Shown one piece after another: positions 1 through 8,765 of a stretch of DNA of 41,488 nt. The stretch lies in assembly GCA_014377665.1 (NCBI GenBank), contig JACMPF010000010.1, positions 1 to 41,488 on the forward strand, written 5' to 3'. The notes beneath the pieces were generated by a model that saw nothing but the letters and a program-made list of their open reading frames with translations, was not told the DNA's origin and did no database searches. The stretch's first letter is position 1; every line of letters begins with the position of its first letter. Both the position numbers and the translations under genes were made by a program. Source of the stretch: Pedobacter sp. Its GTDB lineage: Bacteria > Bacteroidota > Bacteroidia > Sphingobacteriales > Sphingobacteriaceae.

Positions 1-789
1 ATAATCCTGAAGAATTTGATAGATTTTATTGCCATTGTCTCCGGTACTTACCAAGAAACTGCTTTCGGTAACATGTCCGCTAAGAACCAGTAGTATGTTC
101 TTGTTTTTCTTGATGAAAAGGTCATACATCTCTTGCGGACTTAAAGCTCCATATCCGGCATTAGTAGGGTTGATTGTACCTTTTGGAGTTAGATAAAAAT
201 GCGTGATGACAATAGTGTTGTAAAACGGATGTGCTTTCGTGACGCTGTCAGCCCATAGCACGGCCGTCTTTCTAGGGCAAAACTCTAGATTGATGACTAG
301 CCAATTCATCCCACTGGCAAGGAAAGTGTGAAAAGCATTTTCATTTCGGCCTTTTTCGAATACCCCTCTTATGTTTCTGTACCTGGACGTAGGGAAATAG
401 CGGTTGTATTTTTCTGTATCCCTTACATTAATTCGGGTGTTCCCTGGTGCAGCACTACCGCTAAATTCGCCAACGGCTGCATTGTCGTGATTGCCGTTAG
501 CCAGTGCGTATGGTATGGCGGCTTGGTCTAGCCTTTCAAATGCTAAACTTGCACGGTCCCAGTGTATGTTATTATTGTAGTTGACGATATCGCCCATATG
601 GACTGCGAACGGGATATTTTCTTTCTTTTTATTGTTTACAATCCAGTCCATTTGACTGTAGAGCATGTCCATATGGAGATCTACTTCAACTTGGGTGTCA
701 GGGAAAATGGGTAAGGTGAATTCCTGTGCGCGTCCCTTAGTGTTTAATAGCATGAGCAGTACAACTGCAGGCAAAATATATTTTTTCAT
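1..789 (-). CDS. Secreted calcineurin-like metallophosphoesterase, 3' end cut off by the window
   Basis: The reading frame is open from an ATG at 789 to the window edge (263 codons), so the C-terminus is missing. It starts with a signal peptide (MKKYILPAVV, hydrophobic to about residue 15, cleavage probably after GRAQ), so the product is exported. Calcineurin-like motifs appear in order: FPDTQ (D31), GDIVN (D67), GNHD (100-102), ITHF and finally SGHVTES, which replaces the usual GHxH. These residues normally hold a two-metal centre that hydrolyses phosphoesters. The substrate cannot be read from the sequence. It stands alone, 266 bases from the next leftward gene, and shows no close resemblance to the phosphoesterase at 19299-20711, which has extra domains. 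The family call is firm and the function is general only. Confidence 0.88.
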   Translation of the reverse strand, partial: MKKYILPAVVLLMLLNTKGRAQEFTLPIFPDTQVEVDLHMDMLYSQMDWIVNNKKKENIPFAVHMGDIVNYNNNIHWDRASLAFERLDQAAIPYALANGNHDNAAVGEFSGSAAPGNTRINVRDTEKYNRYFPTSRYRNIRGVFEKGRNENAFHTFLASGMNWLVINLEFCPRKTAVLWADSVTKAHPFYNTIVITHFYLTPKGTINPTNAGYGALSPQEMYDLFIKKNKNILLVLSGHVTESSFLVSTGDNGNKIYQILQDY

Positions 790-1055
790 CTTTACATGGT
801 TCGTTTTCAAAATGGCAAAGTAATGTTAAGCATTACTAGCCTGAATTTTGCTTAAGCACCAGTAATTTACTGATATTATCTGCTTGTTAAGAGATTAAAT
901 TACATCGCCGCTGTATCTAATTGTTACTCTATAAGAAGAATTACAAATCGTATATTTTGTCTTAAAAAGGTAGCTATATAAGCGCCTTAGGAATATTCCA
1001 AACGCGCTTTGTTTGCTCGGTAGGTTTTGTGAATTGAAACTTTAAAATAACGGTT

Positions 1056-1574
1056 TTAGGTCAAATTCAAAGGTGTCATGGCATTGGTATTGATCTCGTA
1101 AATTGCCAATTGGGTTAATTCATCGTCTATATGTCTTTCATTCACTTCTGATTCGAAAAAGACCTTTGCGAATTCTTCCTTGCCGATCAGTTTTGCATAA
1201 GCTGCCGCAGTTCCGTAGCTACTGATCTTGAAATGACAGATTAATTGAATTCCGGCGAGTACACATGCGTCCCTAACTTCTGGATTTTTGCATACTTCCA
1301 GCTTTTCATCGATCAATTTAATAAAGGCTAGCATGATCGGATTGGCACTGCTAACAGAAAGTATTTTTTCGTTTTGCAGAAATGTATCCATACTTTGCAA
1401 ATGTTGACTCGTGAAACTGATGTATTTTTTTATAATCATCTTTAGCTGCATAGAACTGGCAGTGTTTGCCCATTGGAGCAGCTTTTTTTTCAGTTCTATT
1501 TCTGCGCTTGAAAATTGTGAGGTGTTCAGGTCGAGTAGATCCTGAAGGTTATTGATACTTACATTTGCTTCCAT
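1056..1574 (-). CDS. YciE/YciF-like ferritin-fold protein (DUF892) with a degenerate metal site
   Basis: This 172-residue, all-helical protein matches the DUF892 (YciE/YciF) family in length and in its C-terminal signature: NPEVRDACVLAG, then HFKISSYGTAAAYAKLIG, then ESEVNERHIDDELTQLA. Family members are stress-linked ferritin-like proteins with a two-iron site. Here the usual E-H-x-E-I-AGYGT reads C-H-F-K-I-SSYGT, so two expected carboxylate ligands are replaced by Cys and Lys. The mid-helix glutamates expected near residue 60 are also not evident. It may be structural rather than iron-oxidising. An upstream GTG at 1622 is in frame, but a -7-like TAGCTTTG (1595-1602, minus strand) lies inside that extension, so the ATG at 1574 is preferred. 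It is a single-gene unit. Confidence 0.72.
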   Translation of the reverse strand: MEANVSINNLQDLLDLNTSQFSSAEIELKKKLLQWANTASSMQLKMIIKKYISFTSQHLQSMDTFLQNEKILSVSSANPIMLAFIKLIDEKLEVCKNPEVRDACVLAGIQLICHFKISSYGTAAAYAKLIGKEEFAKVFFESEVNERHIDDELTQLAIYEINTNAMTPLNLT

Positions 1575-1750
1575 TTTCTTGTTCTTAAGATAACCAAAGC
1601 TAACGTTACCTTCTTGTAGCACGTATGATGACCATCACATGTATAGATGTTGCTTGTCAAATACTGATTTAATTAGTTCAAGTTCCCTGCGATATTGTGG
1701 CATTTTTTCTTTATTCTTATTAACCGCTTACAAATAGAAGTTACAAATTA

Positions 1751-1772
1751 TTTCAATGAAAAATATTGAACA
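1751..1772. promoter_or_regulatory. Candidate operator upstream of the MFS transporter gene
   Basis: The dyad TTCAAT-N7-ATTGAA (arms 1752-1757 and 1765-1770) is perfect. It sits 70 bases before the transporter start. A near-identical site with the same spacing lies at 9789-9810, upstream of the opposing operon, and 18 of 22 bases agree. It is inferred to bind the AraC-type regulator of this cluster. A second small palindrome, TGATTA-T-TAATCA, lies at 1780-1792. Confidence 0.4.
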
Positions 1773-1841
1773 CCTATTTTGATTATTAATCATTACTTGG
1801 TGATATCAAATAAATTGATTTTATAATATCAGTAAGTTCTA

Positions 1842-3137
1842 ATGGAATCTAAAATAAACGAACAACGAATTTTTAATGCCATTTGCCTTGCATTAGTTGT
1901 GGCTGCATTTACTTTTGCTATAAGAGCTAATCTTTTAGGAACTTTGGGGAAGGAGTTTGGATTAACACCCATTGAATTGGGAAGAGTAGCCTCGGCTGCT
2001 TTTTGGGGATTTACGATTGCAATGTTTGCCGGTGGATCGTTATGTGATTTGATAGGTTTAAAAAAAATGTACATACTGGCCTTTTTGGGTCATGCATCAG
2101 GAATTCTACTTACTATATATTCTCAAGGTTACATTTCTCTATTTATATCAACATTATTAATTGGGTTAGGAAATGGATTTATAGAATCTGCTAGTTACAC
2201 ACTTATTAGTAGCCTATACTCTGATGATAAAACAAGGAAGCTTAGCAGTTGGCATATTTGGTTTCCGGCAGGTATCATGATCGGCGGTCTGTTAGCCTTT
2301 TTCTTGACTTGGATGAATTTAAATTGGAAGTTCCATATGGCTATTATGCTACCTCCTACTTTAATCTATGGTGTGATGCTCTATAACCAAAAGTTACCTA
2401 AATCAGAGCGAATAATATTAGGGGTATCTAATAAAGAGATGATAAAAGCGTGCTTTAAACCACTCTTCATTTTTATGATTTTTTGTATGTTTCTGACTTC
2501 TGCAACGGAATTGGGAACTAATCAATGGATTGCCGAATTACTATCGACAGTAGGTGTACCTTCTATATTGTTATTGGTTTTTATCAATGGCATAATGACA
2601 ATTGGGAGAGCTAATACAAGATTTATGTTAAAAAAGTTTTCAATTACTAATTTACTACTTTTCTCAGCCGTGTTTTCATTTATTGGATTGGTTTGGTTGG
2701 GTAATACCCAGGGTTATATGACATTTGCGGCAGCAGGAATTTTTGCTATCGGTATTTGTTATTTCTGGCCAACAATGATTGGATTTGTATCAGAAACGAT
2801 GCCCAAAACCGGACCATTGGGCTTGTCTTTAATGGGGGGAGTTGGACTGCTTTCTACCGCCTTAATTCAGCCTTATTTTAGTGAAATATATTACAGCCAA
2901 TTGTCATCAAATATTCCAGTTGGAGTTAATCCTGAACTGTTAAAAAATGCTATTGCTGGCACAGAGGCTGCTGGTTTATGGGAACAGGTAAAACTTATAG
3001 CGGGCGCTAATACTTTGCTATATGTTTCTATACTTCCTGCCATTCTAATTGTGGCTTTTTCCATACTTCACTTCTTTAAGAATGTAGAAAAGCCTGGTTT
3101 TAGCCAAACAATGGATAAGACACTCCAAAATTCTTAG
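1842..3137 (+). CDS. MFS transporter, probably for a sugar or glycoside
   Basis: This is a 431-residue polytopic membrane protein with about 12 hydrophobic segments and a short cytosolic N-terminus (MESKINEQRIFNAICLALVV). The first-loop signature GGSLCDLIGLKKMYILAF corresponds to the MFS G-x-L-a-D-r-x-G-r-k motif. FAIRANLLGTLGKEFGLTP resembles the FucP/sugar-permease branch found in Bacteroidota sugar clusters. It should act in the inner membrane as a proton- or gradient-driven importer. The AraC-type regulator follows 34 bases downstream on the same strand, and the catabolic operon converges on both. The neighbours suggest the substrate is the sugar or glycoside processed by that operon. The specificity cannot be read from the sequence. 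Confidence 0.87.
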   Translation: MESKINEQRIFNAICLALVVAAFTFAIRANLLGTLGKEFGLTPIELGRVASAAFWGFTIAMFAGGSLCDLIGLKKMYILAFLGHASGILLTIYSQGYISLFISTLLIGLGNGFIESASYTLISSLYSDDKTRKLSSWHIWFPAGIMIGGLLAFFLTWMNLNWKFHMAIMLPPTLIYGVMLYNQKLPKSERIILGVSNKEMIKACFKPLFIFMIFCMFLTSATELGTNQWIAELLSTVGVPSILLLVFINGIMTIGRANTRFMLKKFSITNLLLFSAVFSFIGLVWLGNTQGYMTFAAAGIFAIGICYFWPTMIGFVSETMPKTGPLGLSLMGGVGLLSTALIQPYFSEIYYSQLSSNIPVGVNPELLKNAIAGTEAAGLWEQVKLIAGANTLLYVSILPAILIVAFSILHFFKNVEKPGFSQTMDKTLQNS

Positions 3138-3171
3138 ATTTGCAGATAGAAAATTATTGATTGTTGATACT

Positions 3172-4152
3172 GTGAAAAAAACTTACGAAGAAGACGGTAA
3201 AATTTATCATGCCGACAGCTGTAAAACATTAACAAATGCATGGAAGGAGGGCAGGATCCAGTTAGATGCATTGGCTAGGAATAACTATCCTGGTTATCGG
3301 CTAGAATCTAATATGATTCCTGGTATTAATACTATCGGTTATTGGAATGCGCAAACTGAGCAGGAATGGGGCTTAGACTGGCATCGCAATGAAGGAATTG
3401 AAATAACTTTCCTTGAAACAGGTACAATGCCTTTTTTATTAGAAGATGGAACTTATATTATGTTGCCAGAAGACCTTACCGTAACACGTCCCTGGCAAAT
3501 TCATAAAGTTGGAAACCCAATGATTGGAGTAGGTAAATTACATTGGTTGATTTTGGATGTAAAAGTTAGACAGCCGCATCAGGATTGGAAATGGCCTTCA
3601 TGGATTGTTTTGGCTGAGAACGATTTAAGGGAACTTACCAAGTTCTTAAGACAAAATGAACAGCCAATACTTAAAGCAAATTCTGATATTAAGAGATGTT
3701 TTCAGAAAATAGGGAATCTTATACATGACTCTTCAAGTCTTTGTGAATCCTGGATTATAATTTATGTTAATGAATTACTAATGTTGCTGTTAGAGTTATT
3801 TAAAACAGGAAAGTATGTGTTAAACGATACATTAACCAATAGTGTGCGTACAGTAGACCTTTTTCTTAAAGAATTAAATGAGAATTTTTCAGAACCATGG
3901 ACATTAGAATCAATGTCTTCTCATGTTGGTCTGGGTATTACCAGGTTTACGCATTACTTTAAACAGTTAACAAATAGGACACCCATGCAATATCTTAATT
4001 CAATTAGGTTAGAAGCGGCTCAAAAACGGTTGATTGAATATCCTAAAATAGGTATCAATACTATTTGTTACGATTGTGGCTTTGCCAGTACGCAATATTT
4101 TTCTACAGTTTTTGCCAAAAAATTTGGATGTCCACCATCTGCATATAGATAG
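3172..4152 (+). CDS. AraC-family transcriptional regulator
   Basis: The protein has about 326 residues. The N-terminal half is beta-rich and cupin-like (GIEITFLETGTMPFLLEDG around residues 75-95, then HKVGNP), typical of an AraC sugar-sensing domain. The C-terminal roughly 100 residues carry the two helix-turn-helix motifs: WTLESMSSHVGLGITRFTHYF, then the signature ICYDCGFASTQYFSTVFAKKFGCPPSAYR, which ends the protein as usual. No in-frame ATG is present. GTG at 3172 is chosen because homologous proteins tend to begin just before a DGKIYHAD-type segment; TTG at 3157 is the alternative. It is probably co-transcribed with the MFS gene and is the likely regulator of both that unit and the opposing operon. 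Its stop lies 5 bases from the stop of the PmoA-like gene. Confidence 0.88.
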   Translation: MKKTYEEDGKIYHADSCKTLTNAWKEGRIQLDALARNNYPGYRLESNMIPGINTIGYWNAQTEQEWGLDWHRNEGIEITFLETGTMPFLLEDGTYIMLPEDLTVTRPWQIHKVGNPMIGVGKLHWLILDVKVRQPHQDWKWPSWIVLAENDLRELTKFLRQNEQPILKANSDIKRCFQKIGNLIHDSSSLCESWIIIYVNELLMLLLELFKTGKYVLNDTLTNSVRTVDLFLKELNENFSEPWTLESMSSHVGLGITRFTHYFKQLTNRTPMQYLNSIRLEAAQKRLIEYPKIGINTICYDCGFASTQYFSTVFAKKFGCPPSAYR

Positions 4153-4157
4153 AAGTT

Positions 4158-5129
4158 TTAATTTTTAAACTTTTCAAAAATTTTGTTTAGTGACTTATCT
4201 TCTACGTCTCCACTATGGATATAAGTCCTATATTTCAACACCAACCGCTTATGGGCTTCAAGGTTCAAAGGTTGGTTATACAAGATAGCAGGCATGAAAA
4301 AAACATGCTGACCTGCTGCATACCAGATATACCAAGGTGATGGATGATGCGGGTTTTTAGGATGATCAAAAATTGTTATTCCTCCTTTTGAACTTTTCTG
4401 TGCTCCAAAGTACGCTGTCATGTCCATCCAATTTGCATTTTCGCCGTATCCTGTTAAGTCTTTTTTATTGGCCCAGCCATTTGAATCTCTAAAAACAGGA
4501 TCATTTAACGAATTAGCCCCCCTATAACCTAAACCCGCGTATCCTCCGTAAGCAAATCCACCCCTTTTAAGAGTAGGTACACAATCGAATACAAGTAATG
4601 AATCTTGTGCTGTAAAGTTTAAGGACCAGTCAATTGTATAATTGCCCTGTTGATCTGGTGCGGATATTAACAATACCCTGTTTTCTTTTAGAATTGTCTT
4701 CTTTCCTTCAGGCGCATATTCCATTCGAATATTAACTTTGACAGAAAAGTTTTTTTCAGGTTTAATGTCAACCTTTATAATTTTGCTTCTTCCTTCAGAA
4801 ACACCCCGCCCATGTATTTCTTCCCAATAATTAATTTTATTTATGTCGCGCCATGCAAACCACAGACCACGGTGATGCCCGTGGTCTGCAGGTCGTTCCA
4901 TTGTTAGGTCCTTGCCATTTACTCTTAGTGGATGAAAGTAGGGTTTATCCTGATCTTTATTGAAATTTAGTTGCCATACTATTTCTCCATTTTTGATTAG
5001 TGCAAAGGTAGAATCAGACCTACGCCAGTTATATTCATTTTTTATAGAGGTATCTAAAATTCCAGCTCTAGTATCCCAAATACATAAACTCAACAAACTT
5101 AACAGGCATAGTATTGGTCTGATTTTCAT
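4158..5129 (-). CDS. PmoA-family (DUF6807) secreted protein
   Basis: This 323-residue protein has a signal peptide (MKIRPILCLLSLLSLCIW, cleavage near TRAG). The body matches the family annotated as PmoA or DUF6807: HPLRVNGKDLTMERPADHGHHRGLWFAW around residues 85-115, YGGYAGLGYRG near 195, and IFDHPKNPHHPSPWYIWY near 255. The name comes from an old methane-oxygenase annotation; nothing here indicates methane oxidation. In Bacteroidota and Planctomycetota, members occur beside DUF1080, ThuA and sugar oxidoreductase genes, and the histidine-rich blocks suggest a metal or carbohydrate site. It is the last gene of the four-gene operon, 32 bases after the cupredoxin-fusion gene. The family call is good and the biochemical function is not established. 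Confidence 0.8.
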   Translation of the reverse strand: MKIRPILCLLSLLSLCIWDTRAGILDTSIKNEYNWRRSDSTFALIKNGEIVWQLNFNKDQDKPYFHPLRVNGKDLTMERPADHGHHRGLWFAWRDINKINYWEEIHGRGVSEGRSKIIKVDIKPEKNFSVKVNIRMEYAPEGKKTILKENRVLLISAPDQQGNYTIDWSLNFTAQDSLLVFDCVPTLKRGGFAYGGYAGLGYRGANSLNDPVFRDSNGWANKKDLTGYGENANWMDMTAYFGAQKSSKGGITIFDHPKNPHHPSPWYIWYAAGQHVFFMPAILYNQPLNLEAHKRLVLKYRTYIHSGDVEDKSLNKIFEKFKN

Positions 5130-5161
5130 AATAGTATTTTAATAATTTAAGCTATAATATT

Positions 5162-7267
5162 TTATTGTACTACAGCCATTTCGCCCCTCATTATGGTGTA
5201 GTGACCAGGGTAGGTACATAAGAACGGATATAATCCCTTCTTTAAAGGTGCAGTAAAGTATATAGTTTCAGAAGTTCTGGGCTGTAATAATTTGGTATGT
5301 TGTAGAATGGACTTCGAAATGGGTACATATTGCATGGAGGGGCCTTCTAGACCCAGCTTCATTGCTAGCTTACCTACCTCATCTGCAGAACTTGGTTGAA
5401 CCAGCACGAAATTGTGCTGCATATCGTCGTTATTATTAAAAACCAATTTGATTTTTGCTCCTGGCTTCACACTAAATTTATCAATGTCAAATTTTAATCC
5501 AGGTTGGGTTCCAATAATAATGGTTAAATCTGGACCATTTACCCATGAAGATGGTAATGTATTTACTATTTCCTTACTATTCGGAGCAATTGAATTTGTT
5601 TTATTGTCTTCTTTAAGTTGATTTTTAGCGGCATTTTCTTGCGCTGGATCTGATATTTTTAGGAGATCCTTATCCTGAAAAGATAGTTTTTCTCCAGCTG
5701 GAATTGCGTTTAAAGAATAGTAACCAAAGTCATGCAAAAGTGGTGTTTGATTAGCAGACCTTAAACCTGCACATTTTACCTCATGAATATACCCTTCCCT
5801 TAAGTTGCTGAGTACCAATCGAACGGTTAAACCATCATCAGATATCTTTATAGCTAGGATTTTGCATTCTTTTTTATCAAAAACCTCACTACCATACGTT
5901 TGATGATATTTATAATCAAAACCCGAAATATTATAACTTGCAGGATCAAGTGCTGTTTCCTTATTTAAAGGGGAAGTGAATTCAAGTTCAAATCCATCTG
6001 GCTTAGCTTTTATTGCTTTAATCTCAAAAGGAGTGTTGCCTGTCCATACCAAACGTTGTAATCCATGTCTAAAAGCAGCTGTTGAATTCCATCCTCGGTC
6101 TGACATACCTACAAAAATAGATTGATCGTTTCCCCATTCCAGACGAAGTATTCCAGACATAAAACCTTGTCTAAAGGGGAAAGCAGCTCCCTGATATTCT
6201 CCATTTACTTTTTCCATAAATACCCGCATTATACTTGCATGACCCTCATCTCCAACAAAATATTGACCAGCGAATGGTCCAAATCCTCCATTTGTATGGT
6301 CTTCAACAAGACCCGAAAGAGATATGCCTAAAATTCCATGGGGAAGTCGTACAGAAGGTAGCTTCATCCCCGGTATTCGTTTAACTGCATCATGAAATAA
6401 TGGGTTGTCAGTTGGAATATCACTGATTCTTGTTTTTAAAGTTGAGCCCGGTTTGTCCGCAGATTTTAATCCAGAGGGGTGACCAAAAAAATTGTCTTTT
6501 TGCACCTGAGTAATATAGCCAGTGCCTACCCATCCTCCCTGATTTTCAGTATAAAAGAGCTCACCTTTACTATTTGTCCCGATTCCGGCTGGAGATCGGT
6601 AGCCTGAAGCGAAAGGTGTAAGAACTCCTTCCGGAGTAACCTGGACCATCCATCCACGCCACAATGCATGGCTTCCCATTTCTCCGAAAAACGGCTCCGT
6701 ACTGCTGCCCATGCCGTTGTCGCCTAAATTGAAATTAATATAAAAATTACCATCTGCTCCAACTACGGGGCCATGGTTATACTCACAATAATTTCCAGAC
6801 AGTTCCCAGGTCGTAACTGTTTCAAACAGGTCTGCAATATCATCACCATTGGTATCTGATATTTTCGTCAATTCAGCTCTTTGTGCTACATATAGGGCAC
6901 CATTCTTATAGGCAAGACCAAGTGGCTCATGAAGACCTGATGCAAACAATTTAAAATAAGGTTTTGAATTGTTCAACATCCCTGGGTTCTCTATTATCCA
7001 TATGTCACCTAGTCTCGTGCATACAGCCAGTCTACCATCTGGTAGTTTTGCCAGACCCCCAACTTCTAATTCAACACCAACAGGAGCCTGAACATTAATA
7101 ATTTTATAAAAATCGTCCTCGGTTAAGGCTTTTGCAACTTCTGTTCCATGACCGGCATGCTGTGCAAAAGCACTATTCAGGCAGTATAGTATTTGTAAAG
7201 TAACAAGCAGAACGAATCTTACTTTGTATTTTAAGCTAAAAAATATAGTACAATAGTTTTTAAACAT
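5162..7267 (-). CDS. Secreted beta-propeller dehydrogenase-like protein fused to an azurin-like cupredoxin
   Basis: This is a 701-residue exported protein; a hydrophobic stretch (VRFVLLVTLQILYCLNSAFA) ends near residue 35. Residues about 50-430 form a beta-propeller of the sorbosone/glucose-dehydrogenase-like type, with GGLAKLPDGRLAVCTRLGDIW, GLHEPLGLAYKNGALYVAQR, SGYRSPAGIGTNSKGELFYTENQG and an SVRLPHGILG strand. Residues about 430-545 look like an Ig-type or similar beta domain. Residues about 590-701 are a cupredoxin with a complete type-1 copper set by azurin spacing: H618 in MQHNF, then C684, H689 and M693 in CTYPGHYTIM. The fusion suggests the propeller oxidises a sugar substrate in the periplasm and passes electrons to its own copper domain; that role is inferred. 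It is the third gene of the operon, 41 bases after the DUF1080 gene. Confidence 0.83.
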   Translation of the reverse strand: MFKNYCTIFFSLKYKVRFVLLVTLQILYCLNSAFAQHAGHGTEVAKALTEDDFYKIINVQAPVGVELEVGGLAKLPDGRLAVCTRLGDIWIIENPGMLNNSKPYFKLFASGLHEPLGLAYKNGALYVAQRAELTKISDTNGDDIADLFETVTTWELSGNYCEYNHGPVVGADGNFYINFNLGDNGMGSSTEPFFGEMGSHALWRGWMVQVTPEGVLTPFASGYRSPAGIGTNSKGELFYTENQGGWVGTGYITQVQKDNFFGHPSGLKSADKPGSTLKTRISDIPTDNPLFHDAVKRIPGMKLPSVRLPHGILGISLSGLVEDHTNGGFGPFAGQYFVGDEGHASIMRVFMEKVNGEYQGAAFPFRQGFMSGILRLEWGNDQSIFVGMSDRGWNSTAAFRHGLQRLVWTGNTPFEIKAIKAKPDGFELEFTSPLNKETALDPASYNISGFDYKYHQTYGSEVFDKKECKILAIKISDDGLTVRLVLSNLREGYIHEVKCAGLRSANQTPLLHDFGYYSLNAIPAGEKLSFQDKDLLKISDPAQENAAKNQLKEDNKTNSIAPNSKEIVNTLPSSWVNGPDLTIIIGTQPGLKFDIDKFSVKPGAKIKLVFNNNDDMQHNFVLVQPSSADEVGKLAMKLGLEGPSMQYVPISKSILQHTKLLQPRTSETIYFTAPLKKGLYPFLCTYPGHYTIMRGEMAVVQ

Positions 7268-7308
7268 GTCTTAATAATTTTTATTTAACACAAATAATTT
7301 TTTCAGAA

Positions 7309-8724
7309 TTACCAGATAATAGAATACTTGATCTCCGTTTGATTTTTCAATCCGGATATTGGCACAATCAACTCCTGGCCTAACCCTGCTTCTCTAAGAA
7401 TCGCCTTCGAGCTTTGATCATTTGTATATTTTATATAATAACTACTGTTATTTATACTATAAAGATCCTTCCCAACCTGTTTAATGTTAACTCCTTCTGC
7501 CAACTTAAACCATAGTATATTTGCGTCTTTTCCAGACGATACCTTATACTTTCTAGTTAGCAGACTGCCATTTTCCTGAGGTTCAATTTTATCTTCAATA
7601 CTAAAATTACTTACCGTATAAAGGAAGGTTGGTTTGCCATCTACATCGATTTTATATCCTTTAAATTTGAATTTATCAGACTGTTTTTCAGGCCATTTAT
7701 CTTTACTGTTTGATAATATTGCGAAGGCTGGCGATGGAGAAATCTCAAATTTGCTCCCAAGCGGTACAGCTATTTGAGTTTCCCCGCGCTGTGTCCACAT
7801 AGATGTTGCATCAATAAATCCGCCTTTCCAAAAATTAATTAGGGCGCCTTGCGAAAGGTCAATTGCATAATTGATTTTATCTGGATGACCAACAGCTGCA
7901 CAAAAAGTTCTTTTTTTGTGGTCATATTCGATAAAACATCTCTGAACAATTGTTTTAAGTTGTGGAGTGACTATGATTTGTCTATCCTGGATATTTTCAT
8001 TGGGAACTGTACCCATAAAATCTTTGACATTAGCTAGATTTTCGAATTGAAAATAACGAATATTTTTCAAAGCAATTGCTCCCCCGGCTGCTACCATCCA
8101 AGGGCCATTAATTACTTCTCCTTTTAGTGGACTATTGGTTGATGGCTCCTTAATCTCAATGTTTTCCTGGATCGTCACGCCATTATACTCAACTTTTAAG
8201 AACTTCGCATTATCAGTTTTGGTGCCAGAATTATTAAATTTTGGAGCCTGAAAAAAGACTGTCATTTTTTGCCATAAACCGGGAGCCCGACAAACATTTA
8301 TTCTGGCATCTGGAAGCAGCTCTTGATTGCTCCAGCTATCATTAAGTTTTATTGCATATCTGCCTTGCAAATACATGGTAGTCTGGGATCCTTTAGCAAG
8401 CATAAACTCAAATTCAATTGCAAGGTTATTGTGTTCCAGGTTTGAAACAAGAATGCTTTCACTTTTCCCTTTAGGGATGTTTACAAGAATTCCTGTTCCA
8501 TTCTTTATTTCACTTTTCTCCGGTTTGCTAAAATCATAAGAAACATCCTCAACAAGTTTCCATTTTTGTGGTACTGTTTTAAATCCTGAAAGATCATTTA
8601 ATGACAGATTTTTAAAGATTGTTTTAGTATCAGTTTGTGCCTGTAGCTGGGTTAAAGAAGTAAAATAATTACAGCAAACCAAAAGAAAGACAATTGATCC
8701 TCTAATAAAAGTTCTCATTAGCAT
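7309..8724 (-). CDS. Secreted DUF1080 (3-keto-glycoside-active) protein with an unassigned C-terminal region
   Basis: The protein has 471 residues and a signal peptide (MLMRTFIRGSIVFLLVCCNYF). Residues about 40-230 have the concanavalin-like DUF1080 fold: LVNIPKGKSESILVSNLEHNN, then the core strand LAIEFEFMLAKGSQTTMYLQGRYAI, GLWQKMTVFFQAP and the closing AGGAIALKNIRYFQFEN. DUF1080 proteins act on 3-keto sugars in known Bacteroidota pathways. Most are single-domain, about 200-280 residues, but this one has a further roughly 240-residue, strand-rich region that I do not recognise (landmarks FKFKGYKIDVDGKPTFLYTV and LLTRKYKVSSGKDANILWFKL). It lies between the TIM-barrel gene (41 bases upstream) and the cupredoxin fusion (41 bases downstream). 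A second in-frame ATG at 8718 is equally possible as the start. Confidence 0.78.
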   Translation of the reverse strand: MLMRTFIRGSIVFLLVCCNYFTSLTQLQAQTDTKTIFKNLSLNDLSGFKTVPQKWKLVEDVSYDFSKPEKSEIKNGTGILVNIPKGKSESILVSNLEHNNLAIEFEFMLAKGSQTTMYLQGRYAIKLNDSWSNQELLPDARINVCRAPGLWQKMTVFFQAPKFNNSGTKTDNAKFLKVEYNGVTIQENIEIKEPSTNSPLKGEVINGPWMVAAGGAIALKNIRYFQFENLANVKDFMGTVPNENIQDRQIIVTPQLKTIVQRCFIEYDHKKRTFCAAVGHPDKINYAIDLSQGALINFWKGGFIDATSMWTQRGETQIAVPLGSKFEISPSPAFAILSNSKDKWPEKQSDKFKFKGYKIDVDGKPTFLYTVSNFSIEDKIEPQENGSLLTRKYKVSSGKDANILWFKLAEGVNIKQVGKDLYSINNSSYYIKYTNDQSSKAILREAGLGQELIVPISGLKNQTEIKYSIIW

Positions 8725-8765
8725 TAAGTTAAGGGTTCAATATTAGCATATATTTAAACTATATT

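Noticed and set aside
328-531. Open reading frame of 67 codons on the plus strand
   Set aside because: It is a shadow of the leftward metallophosphoesterase at 1-789, whose motifs are clear.
990-999. Palindrome GGAATATTCC as an operator
   Set aside because: Ten bases of AT-rich palindrome are expected by chance, and no second copy or suitable gene is near.
4158-5129. Methane monooxygenase PmoA
   Set aside because: The family name is historical; the protein is secreted, lacks the membrane helices of particulate methane monooxygenase and sits in a sugar operon.
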